Below are positions 36,345-44,437 of a stretch of 64,000 nucleotides of DNA, in pieces. Numbering within the stretch: the first letter of the stretch is position 1; each line of letters begins with the position of its first letter. Below the pieces are notes generated by a model that ran no database searches, was not told the DNA's origin, and saw only the letters and a program-made list of their open reading frames with translations. The DNA is taken from contig CAVQYQ010000004.1 of assembly GCA_963718195.1 (NCBI GenBank), positions 62,001-126,000 on the forward strand, written 5' to 3'. The position numbers were made by a program, and so were the translations under genes. The DNA comes from MADRE3 sp963718195 (GTDB taxonomy: Bacteria; Desulfobacterota; Desulfobulbia; Desulfobulbales; Desulfocapsaceae).

Positions 36345-36832
36345 GATGACCTCCTCGTGGGTTGATTGCTGATTATCTTTACTCTTGATAAAGCAAGCGA
36401 TATGCCAACCTTTCAGATCATTTAAGCAAATAATTAATAAATTTATAAAATACTGATATAACTGCAATTAAATAAATATTTTTGTTTTAATAACAAGAAA
36501 GACGGAACAGGATTTCCAAATACTTTTACCCCAGAGGACGCAATATGCGTCTTGAGGTATAACCAGTGAGGCGAATCTTGCGCCTTGTTGGTTTAAGGAG
36601 CATATTAGTTGTTATACTAAATAGTTATGGATAAACATGGGGGAGGCAATAACCAACAGCAGCTATTGTCAAGGCCAGCGAATCATCGACGAACTGCAAA
36701 AACTACATAATTTCAATATGTTATTGGCTGCGAAAAGAGAGGGCGCAGAACACGCCCTATAACGCGAGATTACGTGGGTCTGTTTCCGACCTGCTGGAGA
36801 CGAAGAAATGTAAGAGGGATGAAAAGATGCTG
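36345..36832. other. intergenic region with small palindromes
   Basis: AT-rich at 36420-36500. GACGCA-ATA-TGCGTC, an exact palindrome, is present near 36537-36551, and AGGCGAATCTTGCGCCT near 36572-36588. These could be operators for the MerR regulators, but MerR sites normally sit in a long promoter spacer and none is clear here. No gene is seen. Confidence 0.4.
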
Positions 36833-36875
36833 GAAGGTCGAAATGATGGGCAGACTGCTCATCATTTCGACCTTC
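36833..36875 (-). terminator. hairpin after the triheme cytochrome gene
   Basis: Sixteen-bp perfect arms GAAGGTCGAAATGATG (36833-36848) and CATCATTTCGACCTTC (36860-36875), extended inward by GGCAG/CTGCT pairing. It lies 12 bp after the cytochrome stop on the minus strand. A weak CTTTTC follows. Confidence 0.75.
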
Positions 36876-36887
36876 TAGGAAGAACGT

Positions 36888-37331
36888 TTAGTGACCGCCC
36901 CCAGCTTCCCCGGGCGAGTCACCACGGAGCAACCGAGCATGGCCCAGAACGCCAATATGACAAGAGGTACAGCGGGTATTTGAAGCAAATGCAGTATCGC
37001 CATCATGGCAGGCACCGCAATAATTGCCCTCGTAAAGCGATTCCATGTTAAAATCATCTGCTTCCTGGGCGACTCCTGCTTCCATTTCGAACAGGTCATC
37101 ATGACAGGATTCACAATCGAGGTCCTGCTCCATGGTGTGTGTCTTGTGATTGAATATGACGGCTTTAACCGGCTTTGTCCAGACAATTGGTGCTTCCGGG
37201 CCATAGGTGTCCTCATCATAAGGCTCCTGCTCTTCAGCAGGCTGATTTGAAGCCGAAATGGCAACAAAGCTGAACGTGGCCAGCCCCAGGATGATTATCA
37301 TTACTATTTTATTCATTATGCTCTCCCACAA
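36888..37331 (-). CDS. exported c7-type triheme cytochrome
   Basis: 147 aa (a start at the internal ATG MNKIVM is also possible). Signal peptide or anchor MNKIVMIIILGLATFSFVAI, then FNHKTHTMEQDLDCESCHDD, GNYCGACHDG and NTRCTSCHIG: three CxxCH heme sites with distal His in FNHKTH. The layout matches the triheme domain of c7-type cytochromes that pass electrons in the periplasm. Encoded 62 bp after the Tat-ferredoxin gene, so it is likely the electron partner of the ferredoxin/NrfD complex. A Gly-rich tail GDSPGEAGGGH ends the protein. Confidence 0.88.
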   Translation of the reverse strand: MWESIMNKIVMIIILGLATFSFVAISASNQPAEEQEPYDEDTYGPEAPIVWTKPVKAVIFNHKTHTMEQDLDCESCHDDLFEMEAGVAQEADDFNMESLYEGNYCGACHDGDTAFASNTRCTSCHIGVLGHARLLRGDSPGEAGGGH

Positions 37332-37393
37332 TCCCGCGATAGTTAAGATTCACGTATTGACATTTTCTCTGGTAAATGAATGACTCCATACAA

Positions 37394-38149
37394 TTATGCA
37401 TTTGTATAGAATACGTTTGGCAACGCACCGGCTTCTTGACGCAGCACCCAGACAATGGTTTCCGGCGCATGTACCAGCGCAAATACCCGACTGTTATTAT
37501 CACTTAAATCTCCGAACACTCTGACATCGGCAGGACATGCATCAGAACATGCTGTTGTCGTTTCACCCTTTGACAGTTTGGTATCATAACAGAAATTACA
37601 TTTATCAACGGCCCGGGTCTCTTCGTCAAAATATCTGGCATTATAGGGACAGGCAGTCATACAGGTTTTGCAGCCGATACAACGACCCTCATTCATCACC
37701 ACAATACCGGTTTTTTCATCTTTCCAGGTTGCAGTTGTCGGACAAACACGAACACAGGGAGGCCTGTTACAGTGGTTGCAGAGAACCGGCATAAATATGG
37801 TTTCAAACCCGCCTCCGACAATATCTCTGCGCTTTTCAAGAATGGTCGTCCTGAACCCGTAAGCAGGAACGTGATTGGTCTCAACACATGCTTCCTTGCA
37901 TAACTCACAATCAATGCAGAACCGTTCGCGGATAACCATGGAATAGTGAGGGCTATACGGATATTTACCCACTTTTGGAACGACCCCTTCAGCCATGACA
38001 TTTTTGGCTGAAGTTAAAGAAAGAACCGTACCGCCAAGGTAGACACCGGTAACAGCCAAACCAATTTTCAACAGGGACCTTCTTTCTTTTGAGGGAAGAA
38101 CATCTGGACTTTCTGGTTTCATTTTTTCAAGCTCTTCAATCTTCATCAC
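37394..38149 (-). CDS. Tat-exported four-cluster ferredoxin subunit (DsrO/NrfC type)
   Basis: 251 aa. The N-terminus has ERRSLLKIGLAVTGVYLGGT, a Tat-like signal in which the twin arginine (RRSLLK) precedes the hydrophobic core. Four Fe-S binding sites follow: CIDCELCKEACVETNHVP, CNHCNRPPCVRVCPTTA, CIGCKTCMTACPYNAR and the late CNFCYDTKLSKGET with ACSDACPADVR. NrfC/DsrO/PsrB-type subunits carry electrons between the NrfD membrane subunit and a periplasmic partner. It sits between NrfD copy 2 (59 bp upstream) and the triheme cytochrome, so NrfD, ferredoxin and cytochrome make one complex. Confidence 0.92.
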   Translation of the reverse strand: MMKIEELEKMKPESPDVLPSKERRSLLKIGLAVTGVYLGGTVLSLTSAKNVMAEGVVPKVGKYPYSPHYSMVIRERFCIDCELCKEACVETNHVPAYGFRTTILEKRRDIVGGGFETIFMPVLCNHCNRPPCVRVCPTTATWKDEKTGIVVMNEGRCIGCKTCMTACPYNARYFDEETRAVDKCNFCYDTKLSKGETTTACSDACPADVRVFGDLSDNNSRVFALVHAPETIVWVLRQEAGALPNVFYTNA

Positions 38150-38208
38150 TGGCTCTCAAAGTATAGTTACAGCCGATTATGGCCATTTTAAAATTTCATT
38201 GTTCCTTT

Positions 38209-39441
38209 TCTCAGTGCTCCTCACTGAGGTGACCGCGAAACAGCCGTTCTCCGGCAAGAAACAGAAAACCGCAGAACCCGATACCGCCAAGCGTTATCAT
38301 CCATTCATGAAAGGTCGGCACATACGTAAACAACTCCGGATAATCAACCAACCCCATACCGTGATAGTGAGGAACCAGCTGACCAATGATCACCAGGTCA
38401 TAGCGCATGAAGAAAATGCCGATCATCCCCGCAACTGACGCCACAAACAATACCGGCATATTACGGCCGCGGACAGAAAGGATCAGAATAAACGGGATAA
38501 TCATCCCAAGGCCTACCTCGCCAATCCAGAAATTCACCGAGTACGGTCCATTCAGCAACGACATCATCGCCGTATACTTGCCCGGAGGGTTACCGGTTAT
38601 ACCGGTTATCATCTTCCAACTCGTGAAAAACAGGATCACCGCCATCATCAAAGCACCAAGTTTGGCAACACTCTCCATCGAATGCTTCATCTCATCGCTC
38701 ATCTTCCAGTTATTCGCTCGATACGCCAGATACGTGAAGAAGATTATGGCTACGCAACCGGACATCGCTGCTGAGGTTATAAAATAGATCGGCATGTACG
38801 GTCCATGCCAGAATTCTCGACCGTTGAGAAGCCCAAACACCGCGCCCAGGTTCGAATGGGCAACAACACCGGTCAGAAGTCCGGCCAGACCAAACATGGT
38901 GGCTGTGCGGTGCTGGTCTTTCTGCAGCATCACAAACTCGATCATCATGAAAAAGAGATACGCGCCGTAAAGCGTGCCCATCCACCAGATATTCGAGGTC
39001 GGGTTGGCTCCAACCACATTGCCAACCGGCATGCGCCAGGAGTTCTCGATCTCAAAGGCGATGACCAGAAAACCGGCAACGATGGTCGCGATCGACAGGA
39101 ACACCGCCCGCTTGGCGATCGGGTTAAAGTTCTTGAAACCAAAGACGTGACCAATTGACGAGACCATGCACAGTCCTGTCGAGGTCACAACAAAAAACAC
39201 ATAGGCTGCAATCAGTATGCCCCACGGGACATCGCGGGTAACACCGAATGTATGTTCATGCCCCACCGCTATCGAGTGAACACCCAGGGCCACCCCGGCA
39301 ATGGTTAACAGACCGCACAGATACACCGCTGCTGAATATTTCCACGAGCTGGGAGAATCCAGACCCCCTTCCTGCGGCAGCACTCCTGCTAATAGATTGT
39401 TCATTGCTCTACTCCTTTCTCTTTGTTAATGCTCATCCGTT
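38209..39441. repeat. 1,233-bp exact direct repeat, copy B
   Basis: Offset from copy A is exactly 5,614 bp. The edges fall at the stop codon side and 37 bp before the ATG, so a single gene cassette is duplicated. Both copies are in the same orientation, so homologous recombination between them would delete the ferredoxin, cytochrome, NrfD 2 and MerR genes in between. Confidence 0.9.
38211..39404 (-). CDS. NrfD/PsrC-family membrane subunit (copy 2, identical to copy 1)
   Basis: 397 aa, identical in protein and, over 1,233 bp, in DNA to the gene at 32597-33790. This copy is first in the unit NrfD - Tat-ferredoxin - triheme cytochrome, the standard arrangement for a complete complex, so this is probably the ancestral place. 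The promoter region upstream of 39441 differs from that of copy 1, so the two copies should be expressed differently. Confidence 0.92.
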   Translation of the reverse strand: MNNLLAGVLPQEGGLDSPSSWKYSAAVYLCGLLTIAGVALGVHSIAVGHEHTFGVTRDVPWGILIAAYVFFVVTSTGLCMVSSIGHVFGFKNFNPIAKRAVFLSIATIVAGFLVIAFEIENSWRMPVGNVVGANPTSNIWWMGTLYGAYLFFMMIEFVMLQKDQHRTATMFGLAGLLTGVVAHSNLGAVFGLLNGREFWHGPYMPIYFITSAAMSGCVAIIFFTYLAYRANNWKMSDEMKHSMESVAKLGALMMAVILFFTSWKMITGITGNPPGKYTAMMSLLNGPYSVNFWIGEVGLGMIIPFILILSVRGRNMPVLFVASVAGMIGIFFMRYDLVIIGQLVPHYHGMGLVDYPELFTYVPTFHEWMITLGGIGFCGFLFLAGERLFRGHLSEEH

Positions 39442-40053
39442 CAAACTAAAAAACCTGACCCTGGCCGTCACCTGCGAAGAATTGACGGTCAATAGTCAGG
39501 ATAACAATTCATAATAATGGTGCTGAAATTACGCTGTACCGGAAATGTTTCAAACATCGTTTTATCGAGGAATATTTGTCGCGCATTGATCCTTGTCTGT
39601 CCAAGGTCGGAAACCACCTGCGATCATTGTTGGATCAACCATGGAAAATCACCAGCAATGTACTCCAAAAACAAAAATACGTACACCAAAAAAGAGGTAC
39701 CACAAATGTCCTTTTGAACCGTATTACAGAACCTTCAAGTAATAAATGTATTAATTAAATATGTACCACAAATGAGATTACTAAGGTAGCTCACCTCTGT
39801 CAAGAATTTTGGTGCAAATGCACACAAATTTTATTTTTCACCTTATTATGAGGTGTCAGACAGCGTAAATTGCATACCACAATGCAGTATTTAGACTTAT
39901 TTGTTGTCAGGCATGATGTGCTGTTTTCCAGGTTGAGTTTCTTGCAGGATAGATACAATTCCTGATACAATTCCTGTTACAATTCCTCGGCAAACGATGA
40001 AAAGTAGGATAAAATAATATCATTATTATATTTCAGACGATTCAGGCGTATCA
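39442..40053. other. 612-bp intergenic region with short direct repeats
   Basis: Probable promoter for NrfD copy 2 (minus) and for the 157-aa gene (plus). A GTACCACAAATG 12-mer occurs at 39697-39708 and 39763-39774. An open frame of about 75 codons near 39540-39758 (SRIDPCLSKVGNHLRSLLDQ) may be a gene remnant, but it matches nothing I know. Confidence 0.45.
39952..39987. repeat. three tandem 12-bp repeats (GATACAATTCCT)
   Basis: GATACAATTCCT at 39952-39963 and 39964-39975, GTTACAATTCCT at 39976-39987. They end 66 bp upstream of ATG 40054. May be a slipped-strand tract or a tandem protein-binding site for the next gene. Confidence 0.85.
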
Positions 40054-40527
40054 ATGGAACGACATAACCAGCCAATTACAGTCGTTGGGGTCCCTCTCAA
40101 GGGGATTATCACAACACTCGTTTTCCTGACGCTACTATTTGCTGTGTTCGATCCTTTTGATTTTCAATCGACCATCAGTGACATGGTCTCCTCTTCTCAG
40201 GAAAAGGAGCAAGATGCAGATCAATCCAGGCAGGAAAACAGTATCGTAGCGACTCCGGAGATGATTTCAAAGGCCGCAAATGAGATCAGGGCAGAGAAGA
40301 TAGCCGATTACGAACAAACTGAAAACGTTTCTCCGACGGATCAGTTCTTCTATATCGTTGAACTTTCAAATGGAGGGGATATCGAGGCTTCAGATGTTAC
40401 CATTGAACCGGATAGAGTGACGATTGTTTCACAAAGCGGCATTGAGACAATCATCCCGCGGACCACGATCAAAAATATTCGTCGCTACAAGCTTCCAGAC
40501 CAGCCACAGCCACAATCCTCACCATAA
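40054..40527 (+). CDS. uncharacterised single-span membrane protein
   Basis: 157 aa. A hydrophobic helix (GIITTLVFLTLLFAVFDPFD, residues about 15-34) anchors a soluble part with an acidic, Gln-rich linker (SSQEKEQDADQSRQENSIVA) and a C-terminal domain FYIVELSNGGDIEASDVTIE with IPRTTIKNIRRYKLPD. This last part resembles small beta-type domains that read out as FFxxxLxNGG-x-I in other deltaproteobacterial hypothetical proteins; no function is known to me. Probably monocistronic. Confidence 0.7.
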   Translation: MERHNQPITVVGVPLKGIITTLVFLTLLFAVFDPFDFQSTISDMVSSSQEKEQDADQSRQENSIVATPEMISKAANEIRAEKIADYEQTENVSPTDQFFYIVELSNGGDIEASDVTIEPDRVTIVSQSGIETIIPRTTIKNIRRYKLPDQPQPQSSP

Positions 40528-40742
40528 AGCACCGTAGCCAGGGACCCCATATCTTCTTCTTGTCTATTTCGATATATCATTGGCCTTGTTAAGGCTTCAA
40601 TAGTTCGAGTCCTGGGAATTTAAATCATCAGGGTATCACCCTGCCGTTTCAATCGTACCATGCAGATGTCATAGTCATTTTCTGTAGCTATAACCACACT
40701 GCTGTGATAGAGTCACCGCCTCTCAATAAGCGGTTACTTTTT

Positions 40743-40777
40743 GAGCCACTTGCAAAATGCCCTTTTGCAAAAGACTC
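40743..40777. repeat. short copy of the GAGCC-TTTGCAAAA dispersed repeat
   Basis: GAGCCACTTGCAAAATGCCC then TTTTGCAAAAGACTC, an imperfect inverted repeat. The first 24 bases match the reverse complement of 47978-48001 almost fully. It overlaps the first codons of the long reading of the DMT gene, which argues for a later start there. Confidence 0.75.
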
Positions 40778-40819
40778 TTTTGTTTAGCCTTTTTCTGTTA
40801 CTTTTTCTGGAGCCCACTC

Positions 40820-41713
40820 TTGCCGCTGGATCTTAAAAAATGGCTTCCCGCCCTGAGCCTCACAACAGCAATGGTTCTCTGGGCAAGCTCATTTATTGCC
40901 CTGAAGCTTGCTTTTCAGGGTTACTCCCCGATGGTCGTTATCTGGGGACGTATGGTGATCGGCAGCCTCTGCTTTGTCTTTTTCTATAACCAGCTGCGCT
41001 CGGTGTCATTCAGGCGTACCGACCTGAAGTATCTGTTTTTCATGGGGATCTGTGAACCATGTATCTATTTCATCTTCGAGGCCAAAGCGCTCGAGTTGAC
41101 CACCGCTTCCCAGGCGGGTCTGATTACCTCCATGTTCCCCCTGATGGTTGCGCTTGGCGCCTATTTGGTCCTCAAGGAAACAATCACGCGACGAACGCTT
41201 CTCGGTTTCTCCATAGCAATCAGCGGTGCCTGCTGGCTCAGTTTAGGCGGAGAAACGTCTGCAAGTGCACCAAATCCGCCACTGGGCAATTTTCTGGAAT
41301 TTCTGGCGATGGTTGCAGCAACCGGTTACACCCTGTCGTTAAAACACCTGACTGCACGCTATTCCCCGATCTTTCTCACTGCCTTCCAGTCGTGGATCGG
41401 CGCGATCTTCTTTTCTTTTTTCCTGCTATCTCCTGAAACAAACATACCAACCAAATTCCCACTTACTCCGACACTGGCGGTTATCTACCTGGGCAGTTTT
41501 GTCACGCTGGGAGCGTACCTGCTCTACAATTTTGGTGTCAGCAGGATACCGGCTAACAAGGCGTCAGCTTATGTCAACCTTATCCCGGTTTTTACAGTAA
41601 TCATGGGCTTTTTTATTCTCGGAGAAACCTTCACCGTCACCCAGTATTGCGCTTCGACACTGGTCCTTTTGGGTGTCTATATCAGCCAGCGCAAACCCCG
41701 AGAGCTGGACTGA
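40820..41713 (+). CDS. DMT-superfamily (EamA) transporter
   Basis: The longest frame starts at 40757, but that ATG lies inside a dispersed repeat. A TTG at 40820 with TGGAG 8 bp upstream gives a normal EamA N-terminus (LPLDLKKWLPALSL); 297 aa. Two EamA repeats with ten hydrophobic helices: TTAMVLWASSFIALKLAFQG and the second beginning near GNFLEFLAMVAATGYTLSLK. The family exports metabolites or amino acids across the inner membrane; the substrate is unknown. Convergent with cobO, 12 bp apart. Confidence 0.88.
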   Translation: MPLDLKKWLPALSLTTAMVLWASSFIALKLAFQGYSPMVVIWGRMVIGSLCFVFFYNQLRSVSFRRTDLKYLFFMGICEPCIYFIFEAKALELTTASQAGLITSMFPLMVALGAYLVLKETITRRTLLGFSIAISGACWLSLGGETSASAPNPPLGNFLEFLAMVAATGYTLSLKHLTARYSPIFLTAFQSWIGAIFFSFFLLSPETNIPTKFPLTPTLAVIYLGSFVTLGAYLLYNFGVSRIPANKASAYVNLIPVFTVIMGFFILGETFTVTQYCASTLVLLGVYISQRKPRELD

Positions 41714-41725
41714 AACAGGTCTGGC

Positions 41726-42289
41726 TCAATAGTCAATACCCGGTTGAGGCTCTATATCCTTGCGGTAGGCATGTTTTATTTCCTTCACTTCGCTGACCGT
41801 GTCAGCCCGCTCAACAACCTGTGAGTGAGCGTCTCTGCCGGTGATCACCAGGTGCAGCTGCTCAGGCTTCTTATCGAGTATTGACATTACCTGATCAATA
41901 TCCACCAGTTTCAGATGAAGCGCATTGTTGAGCTCATCAAGGACCAGGAGATCAAAAGCAGACGATTCCATTTTCTGGTGAACAAGTTGTATCGCATCCT
42001 GGGCATTTTGCCGATGTTCAGCATGCGAATATGGATTTCCCTGAATACCGCAAAAGCCCTTGCCGGTTGAGGTAAAATCGACCTGGCCTCCGAGCAATTT
42101 AACCCCATCCCATTCCCCCGAATAGAGATCGCCTTTCATAAACTGGATCACACAGATTTTCATGCCATGCCCGGCGGCCCGTAACACCATGCCCATGGCA
42201 CTCGTTGTCTTGCCTTTTCCATAGCCGGTCATGACAACGACAAGTCCCCGTTTTTCTTTTGGCTCAAGTTTGCTGATCTCCATTCTCAC
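41726..42289 (-). CDS. cobO: cob(I)yrinic acid a,c-diamide adenosyltransferase
   Basis: 187 aa. P-loop TGYGKGKTTSAMGMVLRA, then ICVIQFMKGD and LVLDELNNALHLKLVD with TGRDAHSQVVERADTVSEV, all typical of the CobO/BtuR/CobP family. Transfers the adenosyl group of ATP to cobalt in cobalamin synthesis or salvage. The start may be GTG 42289 or ATG 42283 (GGGGGTG just upstream). It heads towards the DMT gene; a cobalamin riboswitch was not seen upstream. Confidence 0.93.
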   Translation of the reverse strand: MRMEISKLEPKEKRGLVVVMTGYGKGKTTSAMGMVLRAAGHGMKICVIQFMKGDLYSGEWDGVKLLGGQVDFTSTGKGFCGIQGNPYSHAEHRQNAQDAIQLVHQKMESSAFDLLVLDELNNALHLKLVDIDQVMSILDKKPEQLHLVITGRDAHSQVVERADTVSEVKEIKHAYRKDIEPQPGIDY

Positions 42290-42307
42290 CCCCTGCTCAA
42301 TGCTGAT

Positions 42308-42793
42308 TTATCCTCGCGCCTGAAGTTTACCGATCGCCGTTCCGTAAGCAATCGCCTCAACGCTGCCAACATTATTTTTCTGGTTGGCGCGGGCACCGAT
42401 AGCTGCTGTTTCCAGGCGCACATTAACCACTCGTTCATAGCCCCGAATTGCGGCGGTCTCTTTCATTCTCAAAATCGCTTCCCGCCTGGAGCGCTCGACC
42501 AGGGATTCATAAGAGGCGACTCGTCCCCCAAAGATGTTGCGAATAACGGCGAGTATTCTTTTAAAGTAATCTATGGAGATAACCACACTGCCGGTTACCA
42601 GTTCTGCTCCCTGGCATAGGCGTGATTCAACATCCTCTTCAGCGGTAACTGCCACGATATGGGCGAATTGCTGTTCCCTGGCCCGTAGAGAACGATAGTG
42701 GCGCTTTTCATTGAATGTGCCTGCCCCATAACCAAGACAGAGCAGAAATAAAAAGATGATTATTCCTGAATAATCAAAACCAGCCGTCATCAT
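42308..42793 (-). CDS. YbjQ/UPF0145-family protein with N-terminal membrane helix
   Basis: 161 aa. A hydrophobic helix (YSGIIIFLFLLCLGYGAGTF) anchors a YbjQ-type fold: GAELVTGSVVISIDYFKRIL, NIFGGRVASYESLVERSRRE, AILRMKETAAIRGYERVVNV RLET (divided here) and AIAYGTAI at the end. The YbjQ fold forms pentamers of unknown role. Start ATG 42793 immediately follows the stop of the 104-aa YbjQ gene, so the two are translationally coupled. Confidence 0.85.
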   Translation of the reverse strand: MMTAGFDYSGIIIFLFLLCLGYGAGTFNEKRHYRSLRAREQQFAHIVAVTAEEDVESRLCQGAELVTGSVVISIDYFKRILAVIRNIFGGRVASYESLVERSRREAILRMKETAAIRGYERVVNVRLETAAIGARANQKNNVGSVEAIAYGTAIGKLQARG

Positions 42794-43108
42794 CTAATCA
42801 ACCCTGACCGCAGTTCCATAAACAAACAATTCCGCCGCACCCTGTGCAACTGAAGAGGTGGCAAAACGGATGTTGACAACTGCATTTGCTCCCATTTCAC
42901 GGGCCTGTTCACCCATACGTTCCATTGCCTCCTCACGCGAGTCTTGCAGAAGCTCGGTATACCCCTGAAGTTCTCCCCCCACAAGATTCTTCAATGATGC
43001 CATAACGTCCCGGCCGATATGTTTTGCCCTGACTGTACTTCCCTGGACAATGCCATAATGCTCGGTAATCTCTTTACCGGGCACAATTCCAATATTTGTA
43101 AAAATCAT
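42794..43108 (-). CDS. YbjQ/UPF0145-family protein
   Basis: 104 aa, standard YbjQ: FTNIGIVPGKEITEHYGIVQ, AKHIGRDVMASLKNLVGGEL, YTELLQDSREEAMERMGEQA and GANAVVNIRFATS to VYGTAVRV. First gene of a unit with the membrane-anchored paralogue. Members are suspected to take part in envelope or metal stress, but no reaction is established. Confidence 0.9.
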   Translation of the reverse strand: MIFTNIGIVPGKEITEHYGIVQGSTVRAKHIGRDVMASLKNLVGGELQGYTELLQDSREEAMERMGEQAREMGANAVVNIRFATSSVAQGAAELFVYGTAVRVD

Positions 43109-43261
43109 TCTTTTTCCTCACATCTAAACGGGTAATCACTGCCGATTCTAATGAACGATGATCGCACCTCTGTATTCGACAACTTATATATCCACCTGGC
43201 CATATTGTCAAAATGCATATACTTGTGTATGACATGATCTATTTATTTCTGTGAGAAAGGC

Positions 43262-44062
43262 ATGAAACTCTATTCCCGCATAATTGGCACCGGTAAACCG
43301 CTCATTATTCTGCATGGCCTGTTCGGCATGTCGGACAATTGGATAACCATCGGCAATGCCCTGGCGGGACATGGTTTTCGTGTTCACCTTGTTGACCTGA
43401 GAAACCATGGAAGATCCCCGCACACACAGAGCCACCGATACCCCGACATGTGTGAGGATCTGCTGAATTATTTTGACCAGCAGAGATTGGACAGCGCAGC
43501 CGTTATCGGGCACTCAATGGGCGGTAAACTGGCAATGGTGTTTGGTCTGCTTGAACCGGAAAGAATCAGCAATCTGGTTATCGTGGATATCGCTCCCTCC
43601 GATTATCGATCATCCCGGAACAATCACCACCGTGACATCATCGACTCCCTCCATCAGATTGATCTGAACCATCACAAAAGCAGGGGGTCCATACGTGAAG
43701 AGCTCGTCCAGCGGCTCGGTGATCAGCTGCTGGCAATGTTTCTTGCCAAAAGCATAGCCAAAGACAAAGAGTCAAAAACTTTTAAATGGAAGTTCAATCT
43801 GGCAGTGCTGGAAAAATTTCTCCAGCACATCTATATCGGCCTTGAGGAGCTCTCTATCTATGCGCCCTGTCCGGTACCAACACTTTTTGTAAAGGGTAGC
43901 AATTCATCATATTACCGCGACAAACATGAAGCGGACAGACAGTTTTTCTTCCCTGACTCCGATGTTGTAACCATAGATAACGCCGGTCACTGGCTGCACA
44001 GTGATCAACCGGAACAATTTATTGAAATCGTTGTCCGGTTTCTTTGCCGACACAAAGATTAG
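43262..44062 (+). CDS. alpha/beta-hydrolase (YbfF/esterase type)
   Basis: 266 aa. Oxyanion LIILHGLFGMSDNW, VHLVDLRNHGRSPHT, nucleophile GHSMGGKLAM (Ser near 95), a late acid in the VPTLFVKGSNS region and His in NAGHWLHSDQPEQF. Matches the bacterial esterase/thioesterase YbfF group. Preceded by GTGAGAAAGG. Substrate unknown, cytoplasmic, no operon partner. Confidence 0.9.
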   Translation: MKLYSRIIGTGKPLIILHGLFGMSDNWITIGNALAGHGFRVHLVDLRNHGRSPHTQSHRYPDMCEDLLNYFDQQRLDSAAVIGHSMGGKLAMVFGLLEPERISNLVIVDIAPSDYRSSRNNHHRDIIDSLHQIDLNHHKSRGSIREELVQRLGDQLLAMFLAKSIAKDKESKTFKWKFNLAVLEKFLQHIYIGLEELSIYAPCPVPTLFVKGSNSSYYRDKHEADRQFFFPDSDVVTIDNAGHWLHSDQPEQFIEIVVRFLCRHKD

Positions 44063-44437
44063 TTACAAAAGATTGCTGGCAACGTTTCGACCATAAACGT
44101 TTTCCGGTAATATCGTCAGCGCAGTTCAGCCGGTTATTCGTTTTGATTTATCGTTTTAATACCTGCGATCGACAAAGATCTCTGAGAGAAGATTCTTCCT
44201 GTCACCTTGTTGCATCATGCGGCTGTACCACTGTTCTGGCAAGATGGTATGCACAATCACACACGATCAGGAGGTATTACCTGCACCGATGTATCTCTTT
44301 TTCGGTTGATTTCTTTTTTTTCGTCACAATTATGTGCTTATCGAGAATCGTTGTTATTTTCTTGTTGCATACGCAAATCATTTCAATAAACAGATAAACC
44401 GCAATTAGCGAACGTCCTACAGTAAAGGAGAGTAATC
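44063..44437. other. 375-bp intergenic region upstream of pntA
   Basis: No plausible gene; a plus-strand frame at 44044-44397 has a biased, Cys/Arg-rich composition with no start support. Should hold the pntAB promoter. AAAGGAGAG precedes the pntA ATG. Confidence 0.5.

Noticed and set aside
39510..39760. Transposase remnant next to the NrfD duplication
   Set aside because: The open frame shows no catalytic motif, terminal repeat or similarity I can name, so it cannot explain the duplication.
39952..39987. Possible CRISPR-like array
   Set aside because: Three 12-bp units without spacers and no cas genes; simple tandem repeat.
40575..40620. tRNA-like T-loop sequence (TAGTTCGAGTCCTGG)
   Set aside because: No acceptor stem, D-arm or anticodon arm can be built upstream; the resemblance is to a single short motif.
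42290..42310. Cobalamin riboswitch before cobO
   Set aside because: The upstream gap is only a few bases to the YbjQ gene stop; there is no room for the riboswitch and no B12-box seen.
44044..44397. Plus-strand open frame after the hydrolase gene
   Set aside because: Cys/Arg/Phe-rich composition, no start support, overlaps the hydrolase end; a chance frame.
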